The translations under genes and the position numbers were made by a program. A stretch of DNA of 64,000 nt from Membranipora membranacea (taxonomy: Eukaryota; Bryozoa; Gymnolaemata; Cheilostomatida; Membraniporidae): positions 7,192,001 to 7,256,000 of the forward strand of contig OU612068.1 in assembly GCA_914767715.1 (NCBI GenBank), in the 5' to 3' direction. Positions within the stretch are counted from its first letter, which is position 1. Each line of letters opens with the position of its first letter. Shown piece after piece: positions 1 through 23,700 of this stretch. The notes below the pieces were generated by a model, which saw only the letters and a list, made by a program, of their open reading frames with translations, was not told the origin of the DNA and ran no database searches.

Positions 1-958
1 TTCGTTTGAAAACCTTTCACATGTCTGTTACACAGCGAGTCAACTTTAAAAATGTATTAGTCCTAAACATGGACACAGGTTTTAAAAATATAAAGTTGCT
101 TGATATATCAAGAATTTTGTGAGGCAGTCGAACACACCAAGCTATTCCGGTTGAAATATTTTCTAGAAAGCTGGAAGTCAGTACAGTTTCTGTTTGTTAA
201 ATTATCTAGTACCTATGGTATAACTCCTCTATGTAAACCATCAGCTAGAAGCAAACAGATAGCTGGTTATATACCACAGATAGTCAACTCATTATCTTTA
301 CCTTCTCATATAAATAACTCCATCTATTACCAGGTTCACCCCAGTCCAGTTGAAATATTTATAAATAAGCAATAATTATTATTATATAGAAGTGTAGTGA
401 GTGAACCAGACTTTTCTGGTGAATCATGCAACCTAGATACCACATAACACTCATATAGGTTAATTCAAGGAGTTCAATTTTTCATCGAACTTGTCCTAGT
501 GAATCTGATGATCTAACAGCAGTGCTTGCTATCTAAAATTAAAATAAGTAGCTATCTACTCTTGCTTACACCACAATTTGCTGTCTATCTCATCTGTTGC
601 ATATATCAATAGCTGATCTGAATCCATTTTTTGCTGTGTCACTTTGACTTTTGTTCATTGATTTCCGGGCCCTTTTGAGTAATTACTGAAAACCACTTGG
701 GCCCCACCCCTTAACCACCTACTGGACATTGGCAAAGTAAAGGCATTTAAGTCCCAGGGGCCCATGTTTGGCTTGGAAGCAGTGTATACTGAGCTATGCG
801 TCCTTCATCAAAAACCACACTAACACAGAGGACGAGGTAGTATGTAATAGATTGAAATAAATTTCCTTTAATTAGTATTGGCACCGAAAGACACATGAGT
901 CTATGGTATCACAAGTACTCATCGAAATCATGATACAAGTTTATTGGTTCTTCTGTAC
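1..958. other. Upstream flank of the USP gene, no gene recognised
   Basis: No coding exon is convincing here. The longest open frame (100-375) does not begin with ATG and resembles no family I know. A segment at about 724-767 is shared with 39690-39730. A pyrimidine-rich stretch ending in CAG at 958-960, just before the USP start codon, looks like a splice acceptor, so a non-coding first exon of the USP gene probably lies somewhere in this stretch. Confidence 0.4.
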
Positions 959-970
959 AGTAAATCAATA

Positions 971-10272
<9,302 letters not shown>

Positions 10273-11710
10273 CGACATTATCTCTGGCTATCAGCGCTCA
10301 TAGGTAATATACAACTCTGTCCACCTCAAATGGCAAGCTGTGATCTAGGATTTAGTACAGAATCGAGGCGGGATGTAAAAGTGCAGCTCAGTTCTATAGA
10401 TATGTCAAAGGGAAGACAACAGCTTACATCAATTTCATATAGAATGAAAATCACTATTTATGTCATTATTATCCAGCCGGGCTAAAATATGGAGATAAAA
10501 ACTAATAAAATAACTAAAGTATATCCTATTAGTAAAAGTACAGAGGCTAGGCCTGTGGACTGTTTGTCTTGTTTCAATGATAGATCTTAGCCTTAGTCCC
10601 CGGATTTTTGTCAAATTTATCATTAACATTGGTGTGTAATAATTAATGGTCTTTCAGTGAGCTATTAAATTATTTATATCATAATTACCTGCTCTCATAT
10701 ATCTAAACAAATATATATCAACCTATGAAATTGGTACGATTTTAATATGGCCTTATACGCTCAATTTTGTCATTCAATTTAATATATCACTGTCCACAAT
10801 ACTATTTTGATGGAGCAGACTGCAGTTACCTTTCACCAAAATCCACATGCACTACTTACCTCTCCTTTTTGTGATGTCATATTCCCAAAGAGACATATGA
10901 CATTGTAATGCGTGCGTGATAGGATTCATTTTTACTTTTCCCCTTTGCTGTTGCAATAGTTATTTACCCATACGCATAGGATGACACTATGGAAAACAAA
11001 GGTGGTGCAATTTATTCTTAGTAGTCTACATTTGATGACACCTGGACCATCAGTTTTGTTTGCACTGTTTGGAAATAAAGCTCTACACAACAATGCATAT
11101 AATTGTGATTGTTACCTACATTATGTGGCTGAAATATGGTTTTAATATATGTTTTATTTTGTCATCTCTTGTTTTGTCCCTTCTCATGATAGGCTGGGTT
11201 TAATTGTCTAAGATCAGGTGACTCATTGCTTGAATCATTATTGACATTCAGGTGGGTCTATTCTTCTCATGGGGAACCTGCTGAACCTGAGACATGCAAT
11301 TATCTCCCCAGCCGTGATATCAAACAATCGCAGTCAGATTAAATACTGGAATTTAGATTATCCAAGTGCTTATTATAGAAAAATGTGAAGCTTGGAGAAG
11401 ATAGATGCACCTGCATGATGCTAAATAGAGAACATTGAAGCCATTTATGGTTGGATATTTTAATTTATATTATTAAATTTCGAGAGATTCACAGAAATTC
11501 GAAGGGATCAAACAGCGGTGTGCATACATTATACGAGTACAGAATACTGAGACAGAAAATAAAAATAAAAAAAGCACTTAAGAGGTTTTAGCATGGATTA
11601 TCACGTGGATGAAAGAAAAGTAAAGAATTTTGCGTTCAATGTATATTGCAAGTTGTGGTCAAGAATTATTACCCATTACATGGTATTTTTTCGTAATCTA
11701 AACAAGGAGT
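10273..11710. other. Tail-to-tail intergenic region (USP / Ajuba-like)
   Basis: Contains the 3' untranslated regions of two converging genes. AATAAA occurs on the + strand at 10504-10509 and again near 11074 as candidate USP poly(A) signals. On the minus strand AATAAA (TTTATT here) occurs near 11013 and 11151 for the Ajuba-like gene. No additional gene is seen. Confidence 0.4.
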
Positions 11711-14700
11711 TCAGAGTTTCTCTATGAAAAGTGCTCTAGACTTAGGTGGTCTCTCAGGAGGTGTGTTGTCTCCTCTGCTCTTTAGACGAGGAGGTAACTC
11801 TTGTGATTTTACAGGCTGTTGAGCTATGGCTAGTCCAGGTCCTGATGTAGCTACAGACTTGGCCACCTCGCTAGCCTGCCATGCTTTCATGTAATACGAT
11901 GTGACGGGAGGAGACGGTGAGCGCGCCCTCGTACCAGACAATGTATTAGGCGGGCTCAGAGGTGACATTTGACCTGAGCTGTGAGGGGATGTCGGCTTAG
12001 CTGTTTGCACCGAGGGAATAATTCCAACTGGTGACGAAAGATTTAATCCCGAAGTCAATGATCTCTTTAAACTGTCTGCGATCTTTCTCTGCATGATCAT
12101 GTCACTAAGAGGCATTCGCTTTCTTGAGCCAGGCATTCTTCTGAGACTAGACTGAGGTACTGCTGTGTCTAAAGGTGCAGACCTGAGCTGGTTTATCTTG
12201 TCATCACCGGATAGCGGCAGCACCCTCAGACCTGCATTAGGGACAGCAGGTGGTGTATGTGGAGAGATAACGGTCTCTATATTCGCACTGTGTCTTCTAT
12301 TTTGTGTTAGCTGACTGATAGGCTTATACTGCTGTGTAGGAGTGTTTGATGGTGCGGAGGTGGGATGACTCACTGGTCTATATTGCTGCATTCCAATGCT
12401 TGGTCCTGATGTCATAGGGGAACTAGCTGCTCTTCGTAATTGTTGATGCAGTGGAGCAATATTGTTGACAGGAGACTGGTTCGTTGGGGAGAGCATGTGT
12501 TGAGGTTGGTTTATTGGGGTTAGCAAGCGTTGGGGTTGGTTTGTTGGGGAGAGCACTTGTTGAGGTTGGGTTGTTGGGGAGAGCACGCGTTGAGGTTGGT
12601 TTGTTGGGGAGAGCACGCTTTGGGGTTGGTTTACCAGTGGTGAATGAGTAAGCGGGGATTGTACTCTTTGAGGTGTGTTGTTTGCTACTGGTGACTGGGT
12701 TCGACTAGAGATTGGGGAGGTCTTTGATTTGTAGTCTTTGTTTGCGTGAAGGTGCATCATTATCTTTTCCTGTAGCCTTAGGTTACCATCAAGCATAGGA
12801 GGTTCTACAGGTGACTGAGTTTGAGAAGAACGGGTGGAGGGTGATGAAATTGTAGGTGACCCGCAATCACTACGATACTGTGGGCTGTTGGAATGAGAAG
12901 GTGTATGCACCGATCCAGCTGTAGGGGAGTAGACCTGAGAGAGGGGTGACATTCTGAGGGATGGCTCCTCTAGTATAATATTATTCAATAGTCCAGTGGG
13001 TGCTGCGAGAGGTGACGGGGGTTTTCTGCCCATGTGACCATTGACTGCACCAGGTGACCTGCCCCTATATGGCGTGTGGCTGATGGAAGAGTGTCCTGAC
13101 GATGTGGAGGACCCGCCTGGACTTGGAAGACTGGCACTTCTGACATCCACATGGCAGGTGTAACAGAGCAGGTGCTCCCCGAGCGGATAACATCTCTTCT
13201 CTGGCTCATCAGTCAGCTGAGTCTTACATTTCTACAACAACAATAACATAGTTTGTATCTCGTCACATGGGTCTGGCTCACACAGCCATTTTTTCTCCTT
13301 TTTTTACAAATGAAAAAAATTGACCACAAGCCTATTGTATATTGTTTTTCCGAAGTCTTTCATTGCAGTCCTACGTTGGCCCCTAAATCAGCTTACTTGC
13401 CACACTTATTTCTGCTTCTCAGTGCTGAGCAAAGAGAATCGCTGACTACAATTTTATCGTAAGGACAATCACAGATTGATCATGTAAGATTGCTGACGCT
13501 GTCTGAAACTTTGCCATAATAAATGAACTATAATCAAACAAATACAGAAATCATGGCATGTAGCCATATCATAAATCGCTAACCAGTGATGATACAGATT
13601 AGCTATTAATTATGATGTAATGTGTGCCTAATTAATCACAGGTTAGGAATTTTAACACTCTTTGCAGCATTCTCTTTTCCCTTCAAAGCTCTGACCTGTG
13701 TATCATCTTATTAATGTAGCTTCACAACTCATTGCTGGTACACAGGTATAAAACTTTGGTTACTCTAAATTGCCATTCATAAAAATGGAATATTTCAGAT
13801 ACAGAACATGACTCATACGGTTGAATTTGCCGATGGTGGCAGCACAAAGCCGTTCTAGTGCTCAGGTCATCAATGGTCTACACACATTTTTTTGGCGCTG
13901 TATGGAGGCCTAGTCATACATATATTATCATCGTTTGAAGGGGAGGGGGAGGTCTGATTGATAAAAATCATAAACTCTCTGCCTTTCTCTATCATGATGT
14001 ATTTTAGCAAGTGATTTAATATCTCTACCTCGGTAAATCAATTGAAGGCATGAATTAACAAAATTCTCACATGCAATGGAACAAGTTGCCTTACCTCGCA
14101 ATGATAACAGTCGATGTGATAGTCTTTATCCAGTGCCACCACTCGTACTGTTTCATCCGAACCCTGTAATACAACAAAAGAGAACTGTTCACATCATTCA
14201 GCAAAGCATCTCAAGAGGAATGATGACTTTTAAAACTGAGGTCAATAAGACAGCGAAGGGTTCGATTGCATGTCTAATATCAGGGCGAGACAATTCAAAC
14301 CATTTTTCAGCACAAAGACACATTCGTCACTGCAATTGTTTGTGACAGACTAATCGAGCACCCTCAGCATAAAGCTTCAAATCATGATTGCAACTGACAA
14401 AACAGATTTGGAAGTAACTAACAAATTCAATTACATGATTGAGAAAATTAGGAGATAAGTGGATAGATTTACGGTATAATTTCTAGCCTAGCGTCATAAT
14501 TGGCATCCGATCCACATAATCAAGCTAGACAGCAGCGGTAACTAGCTACTGAGGCTCACATTTCTTTACATGGATTAGATAAAAGATATCATTATTACGG
14601 ATAGATGGAGCTTTTAATTTTTTTTATCATATTGATATAATCTCCTATGATCGGTTAATTACTCGCAGCAATGCAGTCACAACCGCAAACTAAGAAAACT

Positions 14701-17700
14701 CAGTAAAACTCAGGGAGTGATCTATTTAGCAAGGGCTATAGCATAGTGAAATGAACGTCATGATTGTATCGCTCATTATACAGGTGGGACATTACTGATT
14801 GAGGGAAAGTTTTTCACCAAGGTCGAGAAGCAATGCACAAATACACTTTCTCTCCACCTGCTGTAATTGAAATTTGTACCTGGTATTGTGCCCTTTCTTT
14901 ATTTCAAGATGACTTTGTCTAGGCCAAAACAGAGAATTAAGTTTTCAGCTGCTCCGCTAGCATTGAACAAGGTTTGGTGGCTATGAAACATAATTACCTC
15001 TTTTGTCACTCAGTAAATTGAATTGGGGATCTGTTGGTCAATTTGCAACAATGTAAACAGTAAAAATAATTGCACTGGGTCAGGTTTTGATCAAGTAACT
15101 CCACTCCCCTGATAATACATTATATACATTGCAGTGGTGTCAAGAGCGATTGGCAAGATCAGGTTTTATCAAATCTAAATTACTTCATATACTTACGTTA
15201 ATTGGTACAATAGATTGGCCACAGGCTGCACATTTTGGAGCAAATAGCCTACAAAACATACACAATGGTGATTACTATGGTATGAGTCACATAGTCAGCA
15301 AAATCATAGCTTGTGTGCCAAAAGTGGGGTTGGAGTTGGAGTAACACCTCCCGCAAAACATTCTCAGGTACTCAGACTTTATTGGTGATCAATGTGTAAT
15401 TATGGTGTTTGAGTTGGCACTAGTTCTGATGTAAATTGTTTAGTGTCTGCAAAGGGATGCTTGTGAAGTCAGTCTTCTCCACTGATGACATAATGTGTAT
15501 CCCAGATCCAGTGTGAAAGGAAAGAATTTGATCAGCGTAACCCATTATACAGTTTATATTATGTGGAATGTATACATTTAAAACCGGCCGGTTTCAGGTG
15601 AAATTGCATTAAACATCCAGGTAAACTCAAAAGTACATCGCACTCTGAGTAGTATAAAATTTACCTGTGGAAGTCTGCTACACAATACACCTGGTTATTT
15701 ACGTCGACAGTGAATGGAACTCCATCCAAACATTCGTTACAGGCTGTACAGCGAAAGCATCCCGGGTGAAACGAATTACCCAAAGCTTGTAAAATCTGCA
15801 AAAGAAATCGGTTTAATCACTAATACAATTGCACATTGCAAAGTGAAGTGCCATTTGCACATAAAACAGAGTAGCTCTATATCTCCTTTGCACAAATAAT
15901 ATCGAGAAATTAGCTCGTGGAATTTTGCTATGTGAGAATTATGAGGTCACTACTATAAAGCTAAGCTAGTAAAATTTTGTAGACTAGCGTTTCCTCGACT
16001 CGACAGGGTCACTGCAATCTGGGAACTAGTGTCTACCAAATCACAACACTCAATCTCTAAGCAGTGTTTCAAGGAGCAATCGCCTCCCATTCCTTCCATT
16101 CAGTACTTTACTAAATTGACATATATAGCAACATTAATTTTTTGCACTGTTGTAGATTTAGCATTTTTGATGTTTGCATTGCCAATTTCTTGCCACAATT
16201 AATTGATTTGTGAAAAAGAATTGAAGCCTGAAACCAGAAAGCATTATTGGCAAGATGATTACAAAAGGCAGCATCACAGAAAATAAATGCTGAATATTGG
16301 TTATCGGAAAATTATTAAATAAATATAGCACCACTAGCGGCCATGAACCAACCACTGAAGCTGCACTTTACCAAAAGCGATTCGTTGGAACCCCTTTTTA
16401 CCTACCTCTGTGACATTATTATTATTTTCCTGATAAAACCAATAAAAAGATAGTTTAGGGAGATGTTTGATGACCAAGCTCTCATGTTGATAGTCGTTTA
16501 GTAATCATAATCATTAATATAAAAATGTTACATAATAAATTAAAATATGGCATATAATGTTATATGCTTGGCCTGTTATTTCACACCACAAACACAAGAA
16601 TATTTACAGCTCAATGCAGTAAAAATATACATGTACTACAAGATACAAAGTGCTTGGTGAGGGCTGTAATGCCCAACCAGAGTATCTTCCTCACGGCAAC
16701 GTAGACTTGTACTTGTTCTCACTGAAAGCAAAGTTATGAGCAAGAAGTTTGGTGTTAGTTTAGACATATTATAGGAGAAGAAGACTATGGATTGTTGAGC
16801 TCCACATGGAAGCGATCTAGCTGATGCCAGCAGCATGTTTGATCTGGCATGTAAGTTTGTCTGTGGTCTCGTAATACTCTGCAGGAAACGATCAGGCCAT
16901 TGTACCAGACAGCGTACAGTCAGTGTACGGTGTTAGTTAATATTCTCCAGTCAGCATGCTGATACAGACAGAATGAAAACAGTAAAATAGTAAAGTTAAA
17001 TAGCTAAAGAGGTGATATATTGATAACTTACCGTATCCATTATAAGATGGCCACAGCTGAAACATTTCTCTATTGTCTGCTGAAAACCAGAGTACTAAAA
17101 AAAGAATCAGATCATCATTATTTATTTCCGATACCCAAAGATACATGGCTTGAGTAATGTCTTACATCAGTTTCTGTACAAATTTGACCTTGTTTTATTA
17201 ATCAACTGGCATCATATTAATGGGCATTTATATATTGTGTATTATTCTCATCTGAGCTGACATAACTTCCAAGATCCATAATATATTACCCCTTCAGAGG
17301 TCAAGAAAACACGGAAAAAAAACTAATAATATTGTCAGTGTACAAATCACTGCCAGCACTGGGGACTATTTTGTATGTTGATGCTGTAACAGTAACTTTT
17401 TATGAACTAGAATATCTCTTACAACAATGTTTTGTTATCTTTGAATATGATCTCTCTTATGTAAGGCTTATAATCAAAAACAAACAGTTTTTAGAAAGTC
17501 TTTGAATTTTGTTATACTTTACACTTTGAAACGGCAAACATAACGCCCTGAGATAAGTGAAAAGAGCTACATTCCAATGGATGAAAAGGAACAATGGAAA
17601 TTGCCTATGCATTCTACTAAAATAAGGTTTGCTTGCATGATGTTGTGCTGCCATTAATACTTAAGTCGGCTAATCACTGATAATCCTACTGGTTATACCG

Positions 17701-20700
17701 AATTTAAATCAGCTTATAATGCAATATTTACACTAAATTCAATAGCTAATTATCAGATAAAATTGGAACTGCAATTTAGGGAATTGTAGAATTGGCATTA
17801 GACCTTAAAATCAACCAGATTAAAAATACTAATCCTGTCTAAAATCAATCTAAGTTAATAATCATATTTATTGACTCAAAAGAAATTAAGAGAAAGGTAT
17901 AAGTCTGTAATTTGCCAGATATCAGTGGGATAGCCAGTACGTCCCTATGATTTTCTGTTCTCATCAGGTACTGATGTGTAAATCAGGAAATGTTACTCTA
18001 TTTGATTTTAATGCAACCTGGCTTGATGCCGGTCTGGCTTGAATAATGAACCTTTTGACAATTCATGCGATTAAAAAACAGATATTGCAGGGAGAGATGG
18101 GTTGGGAGTAAAAGCCAACTTACCATGTAATCCTCTTCACAGTAAACTTTTCCTTGTATCGAGTAAAATGCCTTCTCTCTCAGTGTTCGCCCTAGAATAA
18201 GACATGTAGTTATTTTAAGCCGAGGGCCTTCTTGTGGGGTCACTGACTCACATTGAAATAAATGCATATCAAAAACTACTGCATGGCTATGTATCCGGTA
18301 ATACTATTCAAGGTAGCATTTGAGTTTAAATATGTATGCATTTTATGGCAATAAACTGAAAATTAAGCAAAAACAATATAAATATCTTCTGTGAAAAAGG
18401 ACCGAAACAAAAGAGCTAAAAAAGAAGTGGGGCCTATACTTATCATCATGCTCAAGTGAAGGGCCAAGCCTCCTCTCATATGCTAGCGTGTCATTCTAAT
18501 AATAATGATTACAGGATACGTGTATCACATGGCATTTTAGCTATCACATCTTGTCTCTTTGTCAATCTATCTATTTTTTGTCGGAAGCAATCATGTAAAG
18601 AAAATTACCCCATCTTTATCTCGGATCACCCGGCATTATGAGACAGAGAGAGTCAGATTTCTAATTGGCACCGCTGACAATATTATAATTACAATGCAAG
18701 GAACAAGAAAACTTCTTCTGGCTAAATATCGCCCAGCTCACCCTTCATTCCATTTTTATCTTGCAATGTCGGTATCATGGAAACGTGGATAAATCATATT
18801 TATATATTGAATTGAACTGTTGAGGTATCACCTTTATACAAACCCCAGTACAAAGTAATAATCAAGCCATCACATATCTCATGTGAACTGGTGTCCACAG
18901 CCACAGAGGAGTATGTATTAATGTTATTATGTGTTGCCTAATGGGAGTTGGTGCCAATCTTCTACTTCACCCCGTACAACACTTCTCTCACTATTTCTTT
19001 GTTCTGAAATTCTTGGAATTCACAGCCTGATAGTTATGGCGACTATGTAGTTGTAACTGGTATACCTCTCAGTCATACTGGTGTGAGAAAGAGGTTATGA
19101 TATCTTCTGATCAGTTCTTGATCCATAAATACCAGTACAGTATGTGCTATGGGCGCTAATACCACAGTAGTACCCACACAAATTTACACGCACTCGAGAC
19201 AAAACATTCTAATGGTTTCCTATCGTGTGTTGAAGATGACAATCATAAAATCCAGAGAATGTCAGTTTTGTTATGGGAAGACTCTCAAAATTGAGAAATA
19301 TTTTGACATCCATGTCTCTTGTGAAGACTAGGCTGTCACCACTACCTACCACAGGCGCAGCATGTGAAGCACTTGTTGTGATATATCTGTCCCATAGCCT
19401 GACAGGCCTCTTTAGAGTTGGAGATACCTTCCTTGCAGCCATAGCAAACACCTGCAACATAATTGAAAGAGACGATAAATCACAGCAGTTCTCTTAGCTA
19501 ACACAATGGTACATGGTAACAGGTCTGGATCATCTGTTTAGTTACATCAGGCTTGAAAATGGAAATGTGGCAAGCTTTAGATAATAAACATTTATTCTGT
19601 CTATGAGGCTTGAGCCATCATAGCAACTGAGAAAATCTGATTCCATAATATGATGAAGAATCGAGGGGTAATAAAATCAAGATGACAATTTGATAACTGC
19701 TGAACGAAATGTTTGAAATACTAACACCAGTATTTAAAATCTTTGCTAACACCAAAAATTCTTGCTCATGAATGACCAGAATATGATTGAAATCTATCAA
19801 TATTGTTGTTAAATTAGTCAGCAGAGCTTAGATAGTAGATACCTAGCTCATTGTGTTGTCAAAGAATGAATGAAGAAGGTTTAGCATTGTAGTGTAGAAC
19901 TAATTCGAACTATTTTTAGGGTTTCTTTTTATGAATGAGGCTTTAGGCCATCTGACATACCTAATTTATAACTTTTTGCTAGTTCACCACTACTGTCAAG
20001 TATTTATAATCTTTGCTACTGTTATGGGAGCATGCTAATGCTATCAGTTTTTGTTTTCTTTCTCTTCATTGACCCCATCACCCATCAAAAATTAGTGCTA
20101 TGACATAAGTATCTTTGCTAATATTGCATACCTCTCTAGGATTACAGGGCAATCTAGTAGAGCTGACAAAGAAACTTCACTGCTGTCCTGTGTGACCGAA
20201 TTGAGCACAGAGTGAAGTATACAAAAACTACCAAAATATGAACTAATATTGAAATTGAATACCAGAGCTGATCTTTAGGTATGGGATATAGTTGAAAGAC
20301 CTCTTACACTTAATACTTCAATTTTACAAGCACTTGTGTGTCTATGTAAAGTGTCATTAATTATCTCGGCTTCTAATAATAGGCATTCTCAGATATAAAT
20401 ATTTGATGGTTGTTGAACTTTCCTAAATATACCCCAGGGATAAACACAGGCATCAAACTCAACCCATTGTCTATGAGCTGCGGCCCATTTCTTGTGGCCG
20501 ACGCATCCATTAAATTGGCCCATACCAATTCTAAAGCAGGGCCACTTCAATATAAAATACCATGCTGACCCATGAGCGAATCTGACTGGCATTGCATTGT
20601 GAACTCAGATGCCAACAACGGCTTACAGCATTCCTATGCAGCATGATTTTATTGAGCCAATAAAAAAGCTTCCATACTCTGGAATGTTGAGTTAAAATCT

Positions 20701-23700
20701 CTTGAGTGTTAAAAAAATCATTACACTGAGCCAGACAAATTACTTCCTATAATACTAATCATTACTGTATGAGTGTAATATTACAGTTCCTAAACTCCTC
20801 ATAACTATTATAAAGTTTAATTCAACTGGTTCCAGGTAGTATTTATGGAAGTGCCTTGCAATGGATTTCATTTCTAGATATATGTATGGATTCGGATTAG
20901 CTGCAAATTTAAACCACGAAAGTCTCAATATAACACCAATGAGTAATAGCCTGTTACTCCTTGATAATGATAACACGTTCTTGGTGAATTTGTTCAGCTT
21001 GGAGATATTTGGCAACCAAGGTATATGGTGACTACAGTCAGACTTCAATAGCATGCAATGTATATGAGCTATGTTTCCTTAACATGTGATAAATAATGTA
21101 CAAGTCAGACCACAAAATTTACATGTTTGTTTCACCTGTGTGTATTTAACTGTTTTATGTGTAATTTGAACCCATCAATTGTGTCTAGTAACATGATACA
21201 TAAGTGTGCTTTGGGTCAATTTTAGACAATTTTGTGACCACGTTTAACAAAACAAGCAATCTCAGCACTGCTAATTGTTACTACGGGACTACTATGTTAG
21301 TTCAGTTGTGTAGATTCTCACAGGGATTTCAACTCAAATGTCAGATTAATTCTCACAACCATTGTTAGAACTAAGAAGATTTGTAATTTTCCCTAAAATC
21401 TGTACTACAAAATTGTTGAAGTGTATTACATTAATACAAATAATTCAAGATATAAATCTGAGATCTGAAAACTGTTCCTGCCTCATCCTGCATCGCTGTG
21501 ATTATCCCAGTCAGAATTCCTCTCAAGTGTTTTATCTGTTTATATCACAAACACTTGAGGACAGTTTCAGCATCATCGGTTGTGTGGGAAGGAATTTCTC
21601 AACAACTGTCTAGCCTCAAACTAACAAACACCTAAATCAAGCTATTTAGTAAACTACATACTTGCTGAACAAGGGCGTCAAAATTTGCTGAGCCTCAGGG
21701 TAAACTGTATATGATTTTGCAGAGGAAACCTCTAGCTGTGGCGATGACCGATGACATCAGAGAAGGGTGACATGAATGTATAAAATGTTATGTTCAGCTT
21801 ATGTTTAACTGTGGCAACCTAGTCAGAAAAATGGCAGGCTCCCAACTCAACGGTACTAGTCATTGGTCAAGTTTGTTACAGCTTTTATCTCACTTTCAAT
21901 ATTATGCACTCTGTCCCACGCACACTTCACTGTGGTCATGACCTGTGAGCAAAGAAGCTCTGGAAGCTGGAAGTTAATGCGCCATCATCCTTTAATCTCT
22001 CATAAGCTGTCAGAGAGTGATGCAACTGCATCATTTTAATACTTCCATTGATGGCCTTGGATGAAATGAGTTCTACGAATGATTTAAATCTTTTACGATC
22101 GGAGTCATCTAGTGTAGGTGAGTTGCTCAGCCTATTTTAGTATTGAGCTATAGCGCCATGTTTAGACATATGTACTTTGTATGTTTGAGCTGACCTGATA
22201 TTTTGCAAAATAAAGCTGAGAATTTGACATTTCATCTTTGTCTGAGCATAGCCTGGTCTGAGTGATCTCATCAAATTAAACAAAGAAATGTCAGTGAGGT
22301 TCATTCATATATCGACCCCCATAGCCTGGTAAAAACATCCCCAGAAAAAACTGAAGTCAGCCTGATCAAAAATAAGTACATTCAGTCATTCAAGCACCTG
22401 CGTGCCAATGTCAACTACTGTTCCTGGTGTGCATACTGTTAGCTGTGTATGTGGAAATAAGCAAGAAAATGATGGGCAACTGTAAACGTGATGTTGGATC
22501 TTCAGACCAATGTCACTTTCTGTTACCTTCAGACATATTTTTGTTTATTACAGGGTGCTATGCCCTCCGGTCTTAGATTTTATCCCTAGCGATAGCATAC
22601 GGGTAATTGAAGGGTAGTTCATGTTATGGAAAACCTGCAACAAAGGCTTACTAGCCTAGCCCTAACTGGTCCAGTATCAGACGATCTGATACATTATGAT
22701 TATAATCATACTGCGTAATAAATGGTAGGCAGGCAGGGAGTCTGAGAAAGTGTTAGGAGGAGAAATTTGGATAAGACGCCGAATATTACAGGCGGAATTA
22801 TGATGATTTTGTGATGCCCAAAGCAAAGTTATTAAGTTAATTAAATGTATAGCTGGAATATTGAGCCACGGAAACTTTAAAGGAACCCTGAGGTCATGTT
22901 GGCAGCATTGTTTGAAGTGTGCTTTGAGATTATTTGCGCAAATGATTATTGTTAATGCAGATGTAGATTTCAGATATGATAAGAAGCCTTTTTTTGAAAG
23001 AGCTAATGAGCTTGTGTATTGTTTGCATCCTGCTGCATTAATAATGATTGCCAGTTTGGCTGCATTGCTGGGATTCTTTTGCAGATTTTTGACCTTATCA
23101 AAGTTATCAGGGAACAAACCTGTTGTATTCGTACATCCCCGAAACCTAGTTTGATGATAAGTCAAATCAACACCATCGATAAACACAATTCAAATTTAGC
23201 GAGGAAACGAGGAACTTACCAAAGGCATTTTGTGTGTCTGTCTCTGTCGGTTTCTCAGATTCTTTGAGCATCTCAGCTATTCTTTGCTGCGCTGCATGGG
23301 ACTTTTTAGGAAGCTCTGTTCTATTTGGTGGTGCATCGGGTAAAATCCTATGTTTACCGTTATAAGGCGGAGGAGGTGACTTCTCAACATAAAGCTCCTG
23401 CTGTAGCCGATTGAGCAGCTCTATATTATCACCTGATGTAGGAGAGAGTAAAGAATCCAAACTACTTTGACTAGCTAAGATTTTCTCACTGCTAGAGTTA
23501 GATGACTGTGTGCCATTTCTCATCGAACCCTGAGATATACTAGATATTGTGCTTGCGACGCTATTTCTGGATCCTGTTGAATTCAGTTTCGATCTAAGGT
23601 TACTATCCGCAGATGCGTTATTATTATTATTGGGATATAGGATCATGGCTGATCCCTGGTGTCCATGTAATATGTCATTGATGTTGTGTTTGTCGTAGTG

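Noticed and set aside
100-375. 91-codon frame upstream of USP
   Set aside because: No ATG at the start, no recognisable domain, no supporting splice context.
11711-13150. Considered as a separate Ser/Pro-rich gene next to the LIM gene
   Set aside because: It is continuous in frame with the end of LIM3 in one exon, with no stop between them, and the frame's first codon is GTG within the LIM exon.
22677-23186. 169-codon minus-strand frame inside the first Ajuba-like intron
   Set aside because: No family resemblance, composition like intron sequence, and it overlaps an open frame on the other strand.
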